Shown here: piece after piece, positions 9,761-21,129 of the stretch | Layout of the letters: every line of letters begins with the position of its first letter | Position numbering within the stretch: position 1 is the first letter of the stretch | Assembly (NCBI RefSeq): GCF_040581485.1 | Contig: NC_090133.1 | Location: forward strand, 4,216,001-4,280,000 | Source: Linepithema humile | Taxonomy: Eukaryota; Arthropoda; Insecta; Hymenoptera; Formicidae | Direction: 5' to 3' | Length of the DNA stretch: 64,000 bases | Notes under the pieces: model-generated | What the model was told of the DNA's origin: nothing | Databases searched by the model: none | Seen by the model: only the letters and a program-made list of their open reading frames with translations | Translations under genes and position numbers: made by a program

Positions 9761-12530
9761 CATGAAAAGAATATTATGTACGTAATAGGCGACGGAAGTA
9801 AAAATTGCAACAAAATTACAAGTACAATTAATTATAATTAATTAAATTAAGAAAATATATTGCGATCCTCGTGCAAAATAAATAACACTCACGATTGGAT
9901 GGATGTAGCGTTTAAACGTAAGATACGTGATACTCGTTTTAATGCGTGGATCTCCGTACGAACGTAGCATGATTTGCGGCATGATCAAGCGTTTAGGATG
10001 GTGTAACCTCGGAGCAGCGCGCACCGGTCGAGAGCGTCGGCGTACCACGGGGAAGCTGGTAGCTGGTTTTCGGCGCAAAAGGTCATCACGTAGCCGGCTC
10101 TTCCTTTGAGAGTGGCGCACGTTAATCAGTCGGCAGGACCGGGAGAGAAGGAGCACGGCCGGGAGATTAATTAAGCCGTAATTACTGGACAGCCTCTCTA
10201 GTTGCTAATGGGCAACCCGATATCCGTGAAAGGCCGCGTAACACCGCGTGAATAGGCGGCCCGACCGCTGACCGTCAGCTTCGCCGATGATTATTGAGCC
10301 CGCTTCGATATGTTGGCGAATATTCTGAAAGGCCTCTGATCCTATCCCTCTCTTCCCCCATCTTCTCGTTCCCTTTCCCTCTTTTCGTCCCGTCTCTCTC
10401 GCGATTCCTCTCGATCAATCGCGCGAAGAATTCTTAACTGAAAAAAAATACCCCCGAGAGTCGGAAATTGAAAGCCGATAATAATCTCGATGAGTTCAAT
10501 GTTATAAACGCAGAAATATTCTTCAGAGACAAAGAACATATTATGCTAACGTCAATTGTCGGATCAATATTCGAGCGTCGAAAAAAAGTTGCTTGATATT
10601 TACAAAAAATCTAACGTGTCTCTTTCCGTCTAAACTGGGTAAAATTAAATTTATAATAGATTATATGTTGTATGAAAGTACATAATTTAAATGTATATTT
10701 AGTTTAATTGAAGTTTTACGAAAATGTTATATTGAAAAATTCTTCTGAAAGATAAAAGTTGAAACTTGTAAAATTAAAAATAATCATAATAAATATAAAT
10801 TTCAACACCAAAATACTTTAGGGACAAAAAAAATCTTTCGTGCCGTATTAATGTCACTTATAAAATTTAAAAAAGAAATGAGGTCTAAATGAGGTCTAAA
10901 ATCACTTTTGCGTTTATATATCATCCTGCTTATGTATAACTTTTTTAGACTGATTGCAAAAATTGAATTAATCAGAATTTTACTGGCTTTACGTGCGCAC
11001 AATATCTATCGATAATAAAATCAACGTATTAAAGCAAACTCAACCATTACGAAGTCGAGAGGTTCTTACCGGATAGCGTCGTGGCCGAGAGCAGCGGCAC
11101 GAGGGAAATTGATTATTCTTAAAGAAAAGGGAGAACAAGAGAGGGCCCGTGGGCCGGGAGCAAAGAAGGGTCCCCCGTGCGGACAACGACAGCGGCGACG
11201 ACGAGATACCGAAAGGTAATTACTCCGTGCTATGTACAAACAATGGCGCCCGTGCCCCTTGTTGCGCGTGAGAAACAAAACCCCGGTCAGTCCGTGCGCG
11301 CCAGGTGGGGCCTCAATGGGTTGCCCTGCGCATATACCTGTCCGCGGTAAGTGATATGCCGGAGAGGGGGGGGGGGGAGACGACGGAGGCCGCCAGTTAG
11401 GCCACGGAGATTATGCCTTTAACGTCTCGCGCAATGAATTACATAAGCATTAATCAGAGAGATGGCCCGAAGCCTGGCCAAAATCGCCCATAACCGAAAC
11501 AATGTGACGGAGAAAAAAAGGACGGTCACAGTTTCCGCTCGAACGATCTCGCGACCATCTTTTCCCGTGACTTCGCGTTTTCTCCCTGATTTATGAAAAT
11601 TGTACAGCAAGGATCATATGACACTTGGGTTAATAAAATAAAAAAATAAACAAAAATAAGCGAAACAGTAAGTAATAAAAAGTTATTTCCGCAGTACAAA
11701 TAGTTCGCAAAATTATTAGGGTGGATAGAGAATATTATTTTTAGTTTAACATGGAATAATGAAGTATTGAGGGCAACAATGCTTTAACAAGTCTAATTTT
11801 GTTTAAATAAATCTGTAAATGTTATTAAACGAAACATGTTTCAATTATTTTTGCACCGATTATGCGCGTAAACACAGTCCACTCGCACTCGTTTCGACAG
11901 AGAATGCTTTCTTCTCCTGCATCCCGGAAGTAGCCAGGCGAGAGTGTTGATCAGCGAGAATCCAATCCCGGATCAGCGTGACGAAGCGATACGCGATAAT
12001 GCCCGCTCATGCGGGGCCCGTCTTCGCCTCTTTCATCGCGCACTCGTTTCCTTCCCGTTCGGTCGCGTCTCTCTCTCGGCCGTTAAATATTCAGGGGACC
12101 ATTCCGCCGCACTCTCGCCATTCCGCGGGAGGCCTACGCCCCGACTACGCAACGGCAACAATGAAAACGGTTGCATACTAACCACCCACACGTTAATCGT
12201 CAATCCTGTTAACGTCGCCGACAGGGCGGGCGCCTCTCCCGCGCCGGGGGGATCATCCCTTAATCCGTTCATTCGCATCTCTGCAGCCCCCTGAGCCACC
12301 TACACCCGAATGTACTACGAGCGAGTAGCTTCGGAACTTGCACCCTGTGCCTCGTCGCTTCGTCCTCTCTTTGTATTCCTCTCTCCCTCTCTCTTTCTCC
12401 GTCCCCATTCGGCATTTCTCCCTATCTCTTTCTATGGCTTCTCACCCCCGCTCCTCTACGGCGTGCACGCGCGTACGCGCGAACGCGCACTGTGACATCG
12501 ACAATGCGTATTATTCACGCAATCTCGCAT
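9760..12530. other. Mixed DNA with pyrimidine tracts, no gene recognised
   Basis: GC-rich patches lie at 9900-10330, 11060-11590 and 11870-12530, with AT-rich gaps at 10440-11040 and 11600-11870. A CT-rich tract covers about 10340-10415 and another about 12370-12440. A strong donor-like CGGTAAGTGA occurs at 11345 but no upstream exon could be recognised. Overlapping frames at 11944-12299 occur on both strands. Confidence 0.5.
11366..11377 (+). repeat. G12 homopolymer
   Basis: A run of twelve G on the plus strand inside a GC-rich island, flanked by GAGA and AGACGACGGAGG. Such a run can by itself form a G-quadruplex and is prone to length error in assembly. Confidence 0.9.
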
Positions 12531-12531
12531 G

Positions 12532-12551
12532 TATACAGGGTGCTTCGAAAC
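12532..12551 (+). mobile_element. Solo mariner-like transposon end
   Basis: The 20-mer starting TATACAGGGTG closely matches the reverse complement of the right terminus of the 30.8 kb element: TATACAGGGTG, TT and GAAAC are shared. It sits exactly where GC-rich DNA turns into about 400 bases of AT-rich DNA. No inverted partner end was found downstream or upstream, so it is probably a truncated or decayed copy. Confidence 0.4.
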
Positions 12552-12960
12552 ATTCGTCGGACTCTTTGATCAATTTCAAGTGAGTTTTTTCCAAACAACT
12601 AGTTTAACGTCACTGATTTTAAAATTCTAAGCAATTAAATGTGGCTAAATAGCTTTTGATGAATTAAATTTCGCGAACAAAAAATTTATTTCAATTGCAC
12701 TTTGTTTTGAAGAATTTTATTTTGACAACTATCAAGATACTATTAAAATTTGTACTGCATGAAAAAAATTTCAAGAAAATATGTTTCTTGAAAATCTTTG
12801 TTTGCTACATTAAAGCAAAGTTGAGAAAAGTTTATAATAGTTGTGTACAAATTAGATATCATTAGATAGTATTAAAAAATATTACCTAATTAAATAATTT
12901 TTTCATCATACTTCAGTGACTGAAGTATATTTTCAAGGTGCACTAGATATCTAGTTGTGA
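12552..12960. other. AT-rich segment with small hairpins
   Basis: Likely body of the decayed element starting at 12532. It contains a hairpin near 12769-12793 (TTTCAAGAAA, five-base loop, TTTCTTGAAA), an 8-bp stem at about 12909-12927 (TACTTCAG/CTGAAGTA) and the 12-base palindrome CTAGATATCTAG near 12944. No reading frame is present. Confidence 0.5.
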
Positions 12961-13421
12961 TCGATCGTGACGACAAGCCGAAAGCTCTGCTATACACAGA
13001 TATCTCGAGACGATTACAGGATTACCGAAAGATCGGGATGTGTAATGAAGTGAGAGCGGCGGCGTCGCGCGTTCTCATCCTCGAGTTAAGCGCATCAGTT
13101 GTCGCAAAGGAATCGATTCCGGATGCCGATGAGAAGCTCGCAGGTGAAGCGAGACACCGGCCGAAAGAAAAAAGGAGTATCTCTTCGGTGGGGCCTGCGA
13201 TCGGATCAGCCCGGATGATGAAAAGCACACGCAAGTCATCCGGGCCTTGCGGACCTCGAGCGCTTTTCGACCCCCGGGATCCATTCAGCGCGACCTCCGA
13301 TCCGAGGAGGCAAGGATCGGCGTGGAAGGAAAAAAAAAGTAAAAAAGGAAGAAGGAAAAGGGATGCGCCTTAATAAACACGTCTTACAAGAATGCCGGAG
13401 TGCATAACCTGCACGAGCCAG

Positions 13422-13456
13422 CAGAGAGAGAGAGTGAGAGAGAGAAAAAGAGCGAG
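13422..13456. repeat. (GA)n microsatellite
   Basis: GA dinucleotides with one GT interruption, followed by an A-rich purine stretch. Confidence 0.9.
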
Positions 13457-13860
13457 AATACGTATGTCTTTTCTTTTCTTCCCTCGCTCTATCTAGTCCG
13501 TTTGTTTCGTCACTCTATTCCACCGATCTCTCTTTCTCTCGCTCCACTCTCCTTTCACCGGCTAACGCGGAACACAATGGATAAATGAGATTTTTTGCGA
13601 GCGATTGAGATCCGAGAGCAGGAAGAGGAGAACGGCGGCCGGAGTGCAGGATGGTGGAGAGGGGGAGGATGGATCGGGGGGAGGGCATCATTGTCTCCCG
13701 GGAGAGAGACCGAGAGTGTACCGATGATAGGGTGCATCCCCCGGGAGCGAGGGCTTGAAGAAAGGGTTGACAGGGGAGGCGAGGCTTTTAATACTTGCGG
13801 TACCGTCCTGCCATTGTCGATAAAACGCATCGGCTGGATTACCATAAGCACGCTGTGTCG

Positions 13861-13915
13861 AGAAAGAAAGAGAGAAAGAGAAAGAGAGAGAGAGAGAGAT
13901 ATATATATATATATA
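13861..13915. repeat. Compound (GAAA)n-(GA)n-(TA)n microsatellite
   Basis: GAAA-type repeats pass into pure GA and then directly into alternating AT (about 13899-13915), a classic compound simple repeat. Confidence 0.95.
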
Positions 13916-14488
13916 GATGGAGAAAGAAATGCGAGATCGCCTTTACGCTCACCGAAAAAATATCCACCGGCCGATCCTGCAATCGCGAGATACCCGATAC
14001 GATCCGTCATTCACGGTTTTCAAAGCGAAATTATTATTTAGTTTTCTTAGCAACGCGCGGAGATTGAAAATTTAATGTAGAGGAAACATCAAGTAAAATC
14101 GAGAAGAAAAATTATTTTAAATAACAAATTATTAATACGTTGTAAATGTATTAATTAAAAAAAATTAATTGATAAGTAAAACAAGCACAATTGCGGAAGA
14201 GTAATCCATTTCCCATAAATATTGTTAAATCTTGTGGGAAACGTGCCTCTACGTTATCACATCGTCACAATTCATCACATCGTCATAAATAACACAAATA
14301 GCAAGTAGCGTAGATTCGCGTAGCAAATCGTGTATGTCGCGTGGGCGACAACAATTTAGTTAGCATTAGATAAACGTCTAATATTACGAAATGGATAGAG
14401 CTCCGGCCAAGAGTTCGAGGAGCGGATTTAAAAGGACTGTGATCCTTGCGCAAGGAGACGAGAGTCGAGCGGCCGGTTCTCCGGCTGT

Positions 14489-14492
14489 CTTC

Positions 14493-14535
<43 letters not shown>

Positions 14536-14537
14536 TC
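14489..14537. repeat. (CT)n microsatellite
   Basis: An uninterrupted CT core at about 14499-14528, ending in TTCTCTTTCAG. It explains the Ser/Leu runs in the plus-strand frame crossing it. Confidence 0.95.
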
Positions 14538-15556
14538 AGAATCGCCAGGATCGAATTCATTCGCTTGGGTCCGTGTGCACGGCTCGTACATCAACCTGTC
14601 ATAATTAATAGGGCCTTTTTGTGCGCCCCGAGTCTACCCCTGGATCTTAACACTTTGTCTTATACGTGCGATGCAACGTACCGGACGGGCTATTTATGCT
14701 ATTATACTATCGCCCGTACAAAAGTCGCGGACGGACGGTGGGAATGGGGGAATTTACGACTGCACGACGTCCATTTCCGTGTTGCAGTCCCGCGGAGTGT
14801 GCACCGTGCGTATGCTAGACCACGGCGCTCCTCGGCGGAACGAAAGATCCTCGCGGGCGAAATCGGAGCGGCATTCCTTAATGGCGAAAAGACGAATAGC
14901 GATCTCGCAACCGAACGCATTATGAAACCGCGCTGTATTTTAGATAATAGGATAGAAATGAGATGTATAAATTACGTTGAGATAATAATATATACATACA
15001 GTCTTAGACACGTCATTAGATGTAATGTACGTTATTTTCCTCGTTTTAATTCGTGAAAGATGGTAGTGAAAATAACTTGTAAACTTTATCTCACAGATAT
15101 ATGAATGCTATGCAGCGTAAAAGTGTACGGTTTATAGATATTAAAAAATTGTTTAATATTTACTCTAGATATGATTCACGTTACTATTGAATATCTTATC
15201 TGTTATGTTAGCAATTTGAAATAAAACAGAAAAAGTAAAAGATAATTACACACAAAAATATTTGCATCAAATAATTTAAATTAAATTGACTCTGTCTTTT
15301 ATGTCTCTCGATATATGTGCGATTGTAAATATTGCAAATTAATTTTACATAATAATGTAAGAAAACTGAACATAAATTTTTTTCGGCTCTTGCAATAAAA
15401 TTCGTGAAGCTTGACACCGCAGTAGCGAATTTAAATCCCAACTTAGACTCATGTTAGAACAGATCACGGTGAAACTGTACTATTATAAATGAAGGTTCCA
15501 TGTTTTCTCAGTTTCGAGTTTACAAATTGGCGAACTGCCGAGAACGATGGTGATGG

Positions 15557-15606
15557 TAACGACGAAGTCGTCGTCAACAACGACGACGACAACGACGACG
15601 ACGATA
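15557..15606. repeat. (GAC/AAC)n trinucleotide repeat
   Basis: GAC triplets interrupted by AAC, preceded by GACGAAGTCGTCGTC, a small inverted repeat of the same motif. Confidence 0.9.
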
Positions 15607-15917
15607 GTGTAAGAGACCACGGTGCAAGATTTCGACACCGGCGAGAGTCGGGCACGGCTAATTAGGGGAGCCCTCCGTGTCACAGCGAGTAAATTAATTA
15701 GGACGCTGATTAATGTCGGGGTATTAATTCGAGCGTTCCAGAATCGTAACGGCTTTGCGGTTTACGAAGGAAGATCGTTTTTTACTTTCAAAGTTACGGC
15801 CGAATATCTGTAACGTCAATGTCAAGCATATTCAAGAAACTCGAGCAGCTTAAAGCTGCAAGCACAGCAATAAAACTTCTGCGGAATGAACAAACTACAT
15901 ATTTTAGTGTGTCGTCC

Positions 15918-16250
15918 ATCTAAATTACTAAATTGTCGCTACAGATTTTGCAACGGTAGTTTTTTTTATCACACAAAATATCTGCAAGCAAAACGAATGA
16001 TTTTAAGATATCAATTTAAATTGTCGCTACAGATTTTGCAACAGTAGTTTTTTATCTATATAAAACATCTGCCAGCTAAACGAGAGCTATTTTAAGGTAT
16101 CGCCAATCTAAATTGCTAAATTGTCACTACAGATTTTGCAATAGTAGTTTTATATCTATGTAAAATATCTGCGAGCAAAACGAGAGCTATTTTGGGATAT
16201 CATGAATCTAAATTACTGAATCATCGCTATAGGTTTTGCAGTATTTTATC
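15918..16250. repeat. Minisatellite, 88-100 bp unit, about 3.4 copies
   Basis: The block ATTGTCGCTACAGATTTTGC recurs in near-identical form starting at about 15933, 16021, 16121 and 16221, giving spacings of 88, 100 and 100 bases. Each copy is followed by AGTAGTTTT-like sequence (absent in the last, partial copy), then AATATCTGC, AAAACGA and a TTTTAAGATATC-like end. The first two spacings differ because the TCTAAATTACTAA-type segment is missing before the second unit. The repeat is AT-rich, non-coding and in head-to-tail orientation. Divergence between units indicates an old array. Confidence 0.88.
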
Positions 16251-17721
16251 TCCGCGCAACATATACGTAACGTAATATTTGAACTTTGCGGCACTAAGAA
16301 TATTATATAATTTTAGTATCAGATTCTGTATATATTCTTCTGAGCACTTCCTCTTCTCTCTCATTTGTGCAAAATTCAAGCTACGAAAGGAACTTGCAAA
16401 CGACCGCGGCGGATAAGCTTGTATACCGAGAGTGTATACGCTGCGTATATATATACCCGTATCCTCAACTTTATCTCTGGAAAGTAACGTGGAAGGTGAA
16501 ACTGCGCGTTTCTCGAGACGCGCGCTTTTCCCTCGCCAACCGTCTTCCTTCTTCTTCCTCTCTTCATCTTTCTTCCCCGCAATCGCCGGCGCATCACATA
16601 TGCAGCCCAATGCAATGTGCGCAGCGCGACCACTGACGGACGTACGGACGTACTGCAATGCGAGGTAATGCCGTGGCATAGTACGTACGGTACAGCATGC
16701 CATATGCCATATGGCTAATGGCTTCCGCGTTGCTAAGCGTCATTGATAGCACCAGCCGAACCCGGTGCGGTGTCCATGCCTGCCCATCTTCGTAGAACCG
16801 CGATAACGTTCCCTTGTTAAACCTCGGTTCCGTGCGCGCGCGCGGATCAAGCTACTAATTTAAATTCGCAATGTCTAATTCGCGCGGCTCATTAGAATCA
16901 GCAATTTAATCAAAACTTGACAGCACGAATATATTTTTGCCTATATTATCAGTTATTTGTTTCTGCATACCAAACATTCGTGATCGTTCCAATCCGCAAA
17001 ACACACGCTTATTACGCGAATCGCTCGGCGTACTGTCGCGAGGAGCAACGATCCGTGGGAAAGATCGTTGAAACTGTCGTCCACTTTAATCCCTATCGTT
17101 TATTGCTATCGACAGGCCGGTTTGAGCACTATGCGTTTCTATTGACTCGCGCCACGGTTGGACGTCGAGTTGGACGATACTATTCGCGTAGCCGCCCGTC
17201 GAACTTCCCACAAACGAAACCGCGGTGTCATCTTCTTCTTCGGATTCCTCGACGGCGTGCAACAATGAACGTCGACGCAACGCAATGCGGCACGGCGAGG
17301 CGTCATCGCGCTCGGGGCCCGATACGGGGCCCCAGCTACGACTTCCGTTAGTCGAATATATCGAACATATCTTTCGCCACAAAATAAAAAAAGTACGTAA
17401 AAAATTATTTAAAAAAAAAAATAAATTCTAGTTAAAGAATAAAGTCAGTCAAACTGAAGCTCGCAAATATCTTAATTATACAAAATTCCAGACTCTCCGG
17501 AGTCCAAACCAGCCGCGGAAAATTGAGTTTTCGAACTTACTGCACTCTGCTTGTCAGGTACAGATCTATCAGCGCGAGGAGTAACCGTCGCGCGCGCAGT
17601 GACGGCCGATCGTTTCCTGGTATAAATATGCAACGTGTCACCCGGGGGGTCAGCAGCTCGGATTCCTGGATGGTCGGTTGCACATGCACAGGCACACTCA
17701 TATTCCATGAGCGGGCCGCGA

Positions 17722-17724
<3 letters not shown>

Positions 17725-17786
<62 letters not shown>

Positions 17787-17805
17787 AGGGAGAGAGAAAG
17801 AGAGG
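17725..17805. repeat. (GA)n microsatellite, long
   Basis: About 56 bases of pure GA continue into GGGA and GAAA variants. It is one of the longest simple repeats in the window and is probably length-polymorphic. Confidence 0.97.
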
Positions 17806-17845
17806 ACGCACGCGTTCGCACAGTCGCGCCGGTTAAATACGTATA

Positions 17846-17877
17846 TGTGTGTGTGTGTGCGCGTGTGTATGTGTGTG
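17846..17877. repeat. (GT)n microsatellite with GC interruptions
   Basis: A GT dinucleotide run broken by GCGC and TAT. Alternating purine-pyrimidine sequence has Z-DNA potential. Confidence 0.92.
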
Positions 17878-17886
17878 CATACGTTA

Positions 17887-17915
17887 ATCCTCCACAATGG
17901 GATCCTCCACAATGG
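17887..17915. repeat. 15-bp tandem duplication
   Basis: ATCCTCCACAATGGG is followed at once by a second copy differing only in its last base. Confidence 0.85.
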
Positions 17916-19693
17916 CCTTTGTCCGTCGCGCTCGTGGAAAGAAATGAAAAACGAGGCCCTCCTCTCCGCCGGTTCCTTCTCGCTGGCGTGTGTGCGTGCG
18001 CGCGCGTTTGTCCTTCCACCGTGATCTCCTATACACACCTTTTTGTGTTTTCTCCAGTTCGGCCATTTCCATATTTGTCGGCATTTCGGTATTGTTCCGT
18101 TGTGTGGTGTTAGTGCGGAACATAATCCACTATCGTGGATATATATTCACTATCTATTTCTCACTTATTTTATCGCTACGCTCATCTCTGTTCTTCTTCT
18201 CATCCTACATTTAATTAATATCATGCATTTCTTTTATTTTATTCTCTTCCTTATTCTCCTTATCATTCTTTCTTCTTGAAAATATGTATATTGATATCTT
18301 CCTTGACACATAAAGTGAAATATATTTTAATGGAAGCAGCCAATCTATGTTTTAATTCAAATGAAAATCGATTTAGTTGAATATTTTATTATTGAACTTG
18401 TTTATTATGATTGACGCGTACTTGTAGATTCAATCGGATCTACTTGTTGCAAAATAAGTCATTTCATCTAACTTTCGTACTCTCTGAACGCATTTATGGG
18501 AAAAAAACAAGCAATGCAACTTTGTCGCAATTTTATATAAAAACAATGTAATTTCGCTGTTGCAGTTTTTTTGTTTGTTTGGTTTGGTAAAAAGCAAGTG
18601 TGTCGCGTCTCTCTCTTGATCCAGAATTAAAATAAAAGTTTGCTCGTTTGTTCAATCCACATCTCCCGCGCGCTCTTTCCCTTCTGGCTCTTCGATCGCG
18701 CAGACGAGGTTGAGGCGAAAAAGAGGACCGTGTGTGCACCGGCGGTTTTTATAGTTCGGCGGAACGCGGTAATAGAGTCACCATGGGCCGGCGAACCATC
18801 GACTGGAAAATCGGACGGGCCGGCTTCTCGCGACAAAAACGGCCATGGAGCTCGTTCCGTGGAGATCCGCAATGTCACGCAGGCCGAAGAGCGTCGAAGG
18901 ACGAAAAAATTTCTCGCGGATACGTCGTGGGATAGTCGACCGCCGGCACGGCGATTCGGGTGGAACCCTCGCTCGTCTTCGACGAGAATTGGTTTCGCTC
19001 TAATTGCGCTCGACCCTCGACCCTCGAACGGTTCTCGATCCATCCATGGATGATTCGTGACAAGCCGATACTCTTTCGCGGATCGATATTCCGAATTCCG
19101 AGGAGAAATTTCCGCGAAATTATCTCCGAAGTGAAAGAATTTTTTATATCTTTATGTCTTGGAGAACATAATTCTCAACTGTTGTATTTTTTATTATTCG
19201 TTTCAACTAATATCCTTTCTAAAATTTAGCAATATGATAGCAAAATCAATTTTCACACACAAAATTTGGTAACTAAATTCGCGGTTACGAAATCTTATCA
19301 AATTTCTAATTATTCTTTTTACAGTGTTATATGATATCTCAATCGCGCCACCAAAGGTAGTTGCTGGATAGATCATGTTACATCAGTAGTCCCATCCCGG
19401 CAAGTAGTTCTCTACAAAAAAGAAAGGATAATATCCATGCTACGGCTAATAGATTCGATTCGTCAAAGCGAGACCGCGGCAGTCGAGCGGAAGCGTAATA
19501 ACGAGGAATGCGTAATATCTGGCTAATTGGGCTCGATAATAGGGCGGCAATCGACAGTGCCGATAATAGCCAGAAACGGATTTCTAGCGTCGCCGTTAAT
19601 TCGAGACGGGAGGAGATCTCCCGCTAGCGCGAGGAGAACGCGGAGGAGAAGGAATCTTTCCGACTTTCATTAGCCCGCCGAGAGATCGTGCCG

Positions 19694-19753
19694 GCAAAGG
19701 CGTTAATCTGGCAGAATTAATCCGACTCCGGTCGGATGCTTTCCCTCGATATG
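19694..19753 (+). repeat. Direct repeat, copy 1 of a diverged 60-nt motif
   Basis: Ungapped match of 49/60 to 20479-20538, with the 15-mer GGCAGAATTAATCCG identical in both. Patchy similarity extends outward: CTAGCG and ATTAGCC-type blocks upstream, and CCTCGATT..CCGC..GCC downstream. The unit of ancient duplication may therefore be about 250 bp (roughly 19550-19810). The shared core contains the homeodomain-type site AATTAAT. It is non-coding in all frames I considered. Confidence 0.7.
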
Positions 19754-20478
19754 CCACGAACAACGAGCGCGCGAGCGCCCAACCCTCGATTCCGCGAGCC
19801 CCCTTCCGTCCTCTCTCAACTTGATATCGGTTCAAAGTGAGCGCGCACGGAAGGGAGACTCTTCCACCTTTTGTCACGCGAAACGTCCCGCCTCGTTTGT
19901 AAACGCCCTGTGATACTTTAATTAACCGCGGAACCACAAAACCGTTTCGAACAAAAATCCTATGTTACGACTCGTAACCTTTGATAATGCATAACGCTGT
20001 TAGTTTTCATTCTGAAAATAATTCACGACCATATCATCTAATGTTTTATATCTTGTATTCTGAAACGTAATAATTACATAATGTAATGATCTTTTTATTC
20101 TTCTAATAATGCCAAGACTGCTGATTACGGATTCTAATTTGATCGCAACAATCGATAAATTACTAAAACTAAATGATATTAAAGTTAATATTAAATAATT
20201 TTTTCACATTAATATAATACCTCCTAGAATTATTTTAAAGAAATTATTCTGAAATTTAATGCCAACTTTATGAAACATTTTGTAGACCTAGCCACTGTCC
20301 CGATATAATACGATCAGATTTGAGCGGGATAAAATTTTCATCGGCAAGATGCTGATCGCTACAGTGCTTCACTATAGCCGGCGACGCGGTGGCGAATTTC
20401 CCAGCTAGCGTAACACATCCCGGGAGCGTCGGTCGCGTCTCGATGATTTTATTAGCCGGTAACGGTGCCTAATTCGAC

Positions 20479-20538
20479 GCAAAGCCGCTAATCCGGCAGA
20501 ATTAATCCGTCCTCGGTCGGTTGCTTGCCATCAATGTG
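20479..20538 (+). repeat. Direct repeat, copy 2 of a diverged 60-nt motif
   Basis: Partner of 19694-19753 in the same orientation, 785 bases downstream. The absence of indels in the core, in contrast to the rearranged flanks, is compatible with constraint on the core, but a duplication followed by uneven decay would also explain it. Confidence 0.7.
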
Positions 20539-20655
20539 TCGTCGTGGCGGCGCGGCGCGACGACGGGGGTGGCCGTGCAACCCCGTGCCGGAGCAGACCT
20601 CGATTATCCGCAGCCTCTCGACGAACCCCCTTCGTCGCAGTTTGCGATCCATTCC

Positions 20656-20679
20656 CGTGCGTGCACTCGTGCACGCACG
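20656..20679. other. Perfect 11-bp stem hairpin/cruciform
   Basis: CGTGCGTGCAC and GTGCACGCACG are exact reverse complements separated by two bases. The arms are alternating purine-pyrimidine, so Z-DNA or cruciform extrusion is possible. Confidence 0.85.
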
Positions 20680-21129
20680 CACTCACGCAGGCATGCAAAC
20701 CCGCCGAGTTCCAAGCGAGTTTGTCGAAGCTCGTTCGGTCGCCTCCCGACAACGACGGCGAAGGAGGAGGCGAGCCACTTCAGAGTCTCACCCGCGTATC
20801 CCCGCGTGGATCCCGGGATACCGCAGAATGTAACAACGCGTGTTGCGCGCCGGCGGTGTCCCGGGGTGAGACCCGCCACAATGCCCGGAACCCCGAGAAC
20901 GACGTCGCGTTGCTACGGTGACGAGCGCGGCCGCAGGAGGAGAGTCGCAGCGGCGCCCGTCGCGCTATTCGCGGTCGTTCTCGTGCGCGCGATCGAGGTG
21001 CATTATTAAAAGCCGAACGAGTACTTTGTAACGAGTTAAACGTGATCCCCTCCCCCTGCCGTTCATTCACACCCCGGCGTGTGGCTCTGCGTCCCCGACC
21101 GTGAACGATACCCCGATACCTTTTCGACG

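Larger units (their letters stand above)
12960..15540. other. GC islands with GA/CT tracts separated by AT-rich DNA
   Basis: Frames at 12957-13373, 13555-14041 and 14391-15056 are long only because they cross GA/CT repeats or overlap frames on the other strand. Positions 14040-14380 and 14940-15480 are AT-rich and empty. An acceptor-like CTCTTTCTCTTTCAG ends near 14539; it is a by-product of the CT repeat and no protein-like exon follows. Confidence 0.5.
16250..18600. other. GC-rich, microsatellite-rich segment, no gene recognised
   Basis: Positions 16380-17350 are CpG-rich with overlapping frames on both strands, including 16917-17351 plus (144 codons) opposite 17086-17382 minus. Positions 17520-18040 are dominated by GA and GT repeats, which account for frames of 129-196 codons. 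Positions 18040-18600 are AT/T-rich. No domain could be recognised. Confidence 0.5.

Noticed and set aside
11280..11346. Possible exon before the strong donor CGGTAAGTGA
   Set aside because: No acceptor upstream and no recognisable peptide.
14391..15056. 221-codon plus frame
   Set aside because: It crosses a (CT)n microsatellite and ends in AT-rich DNA; overlapping frames are open on both strands.
15918..16250. Repeat array as a CRISPR
   Set aside because: Units are long and tandem with diverged linkers, in eukaryotic-type DNA; there are no short identical repeats with unique spacers.
17472..18113. Frames of 129-196 codons on both strands
   Set aside because: All are carried by the GA and GT repeats at 17725-17877.
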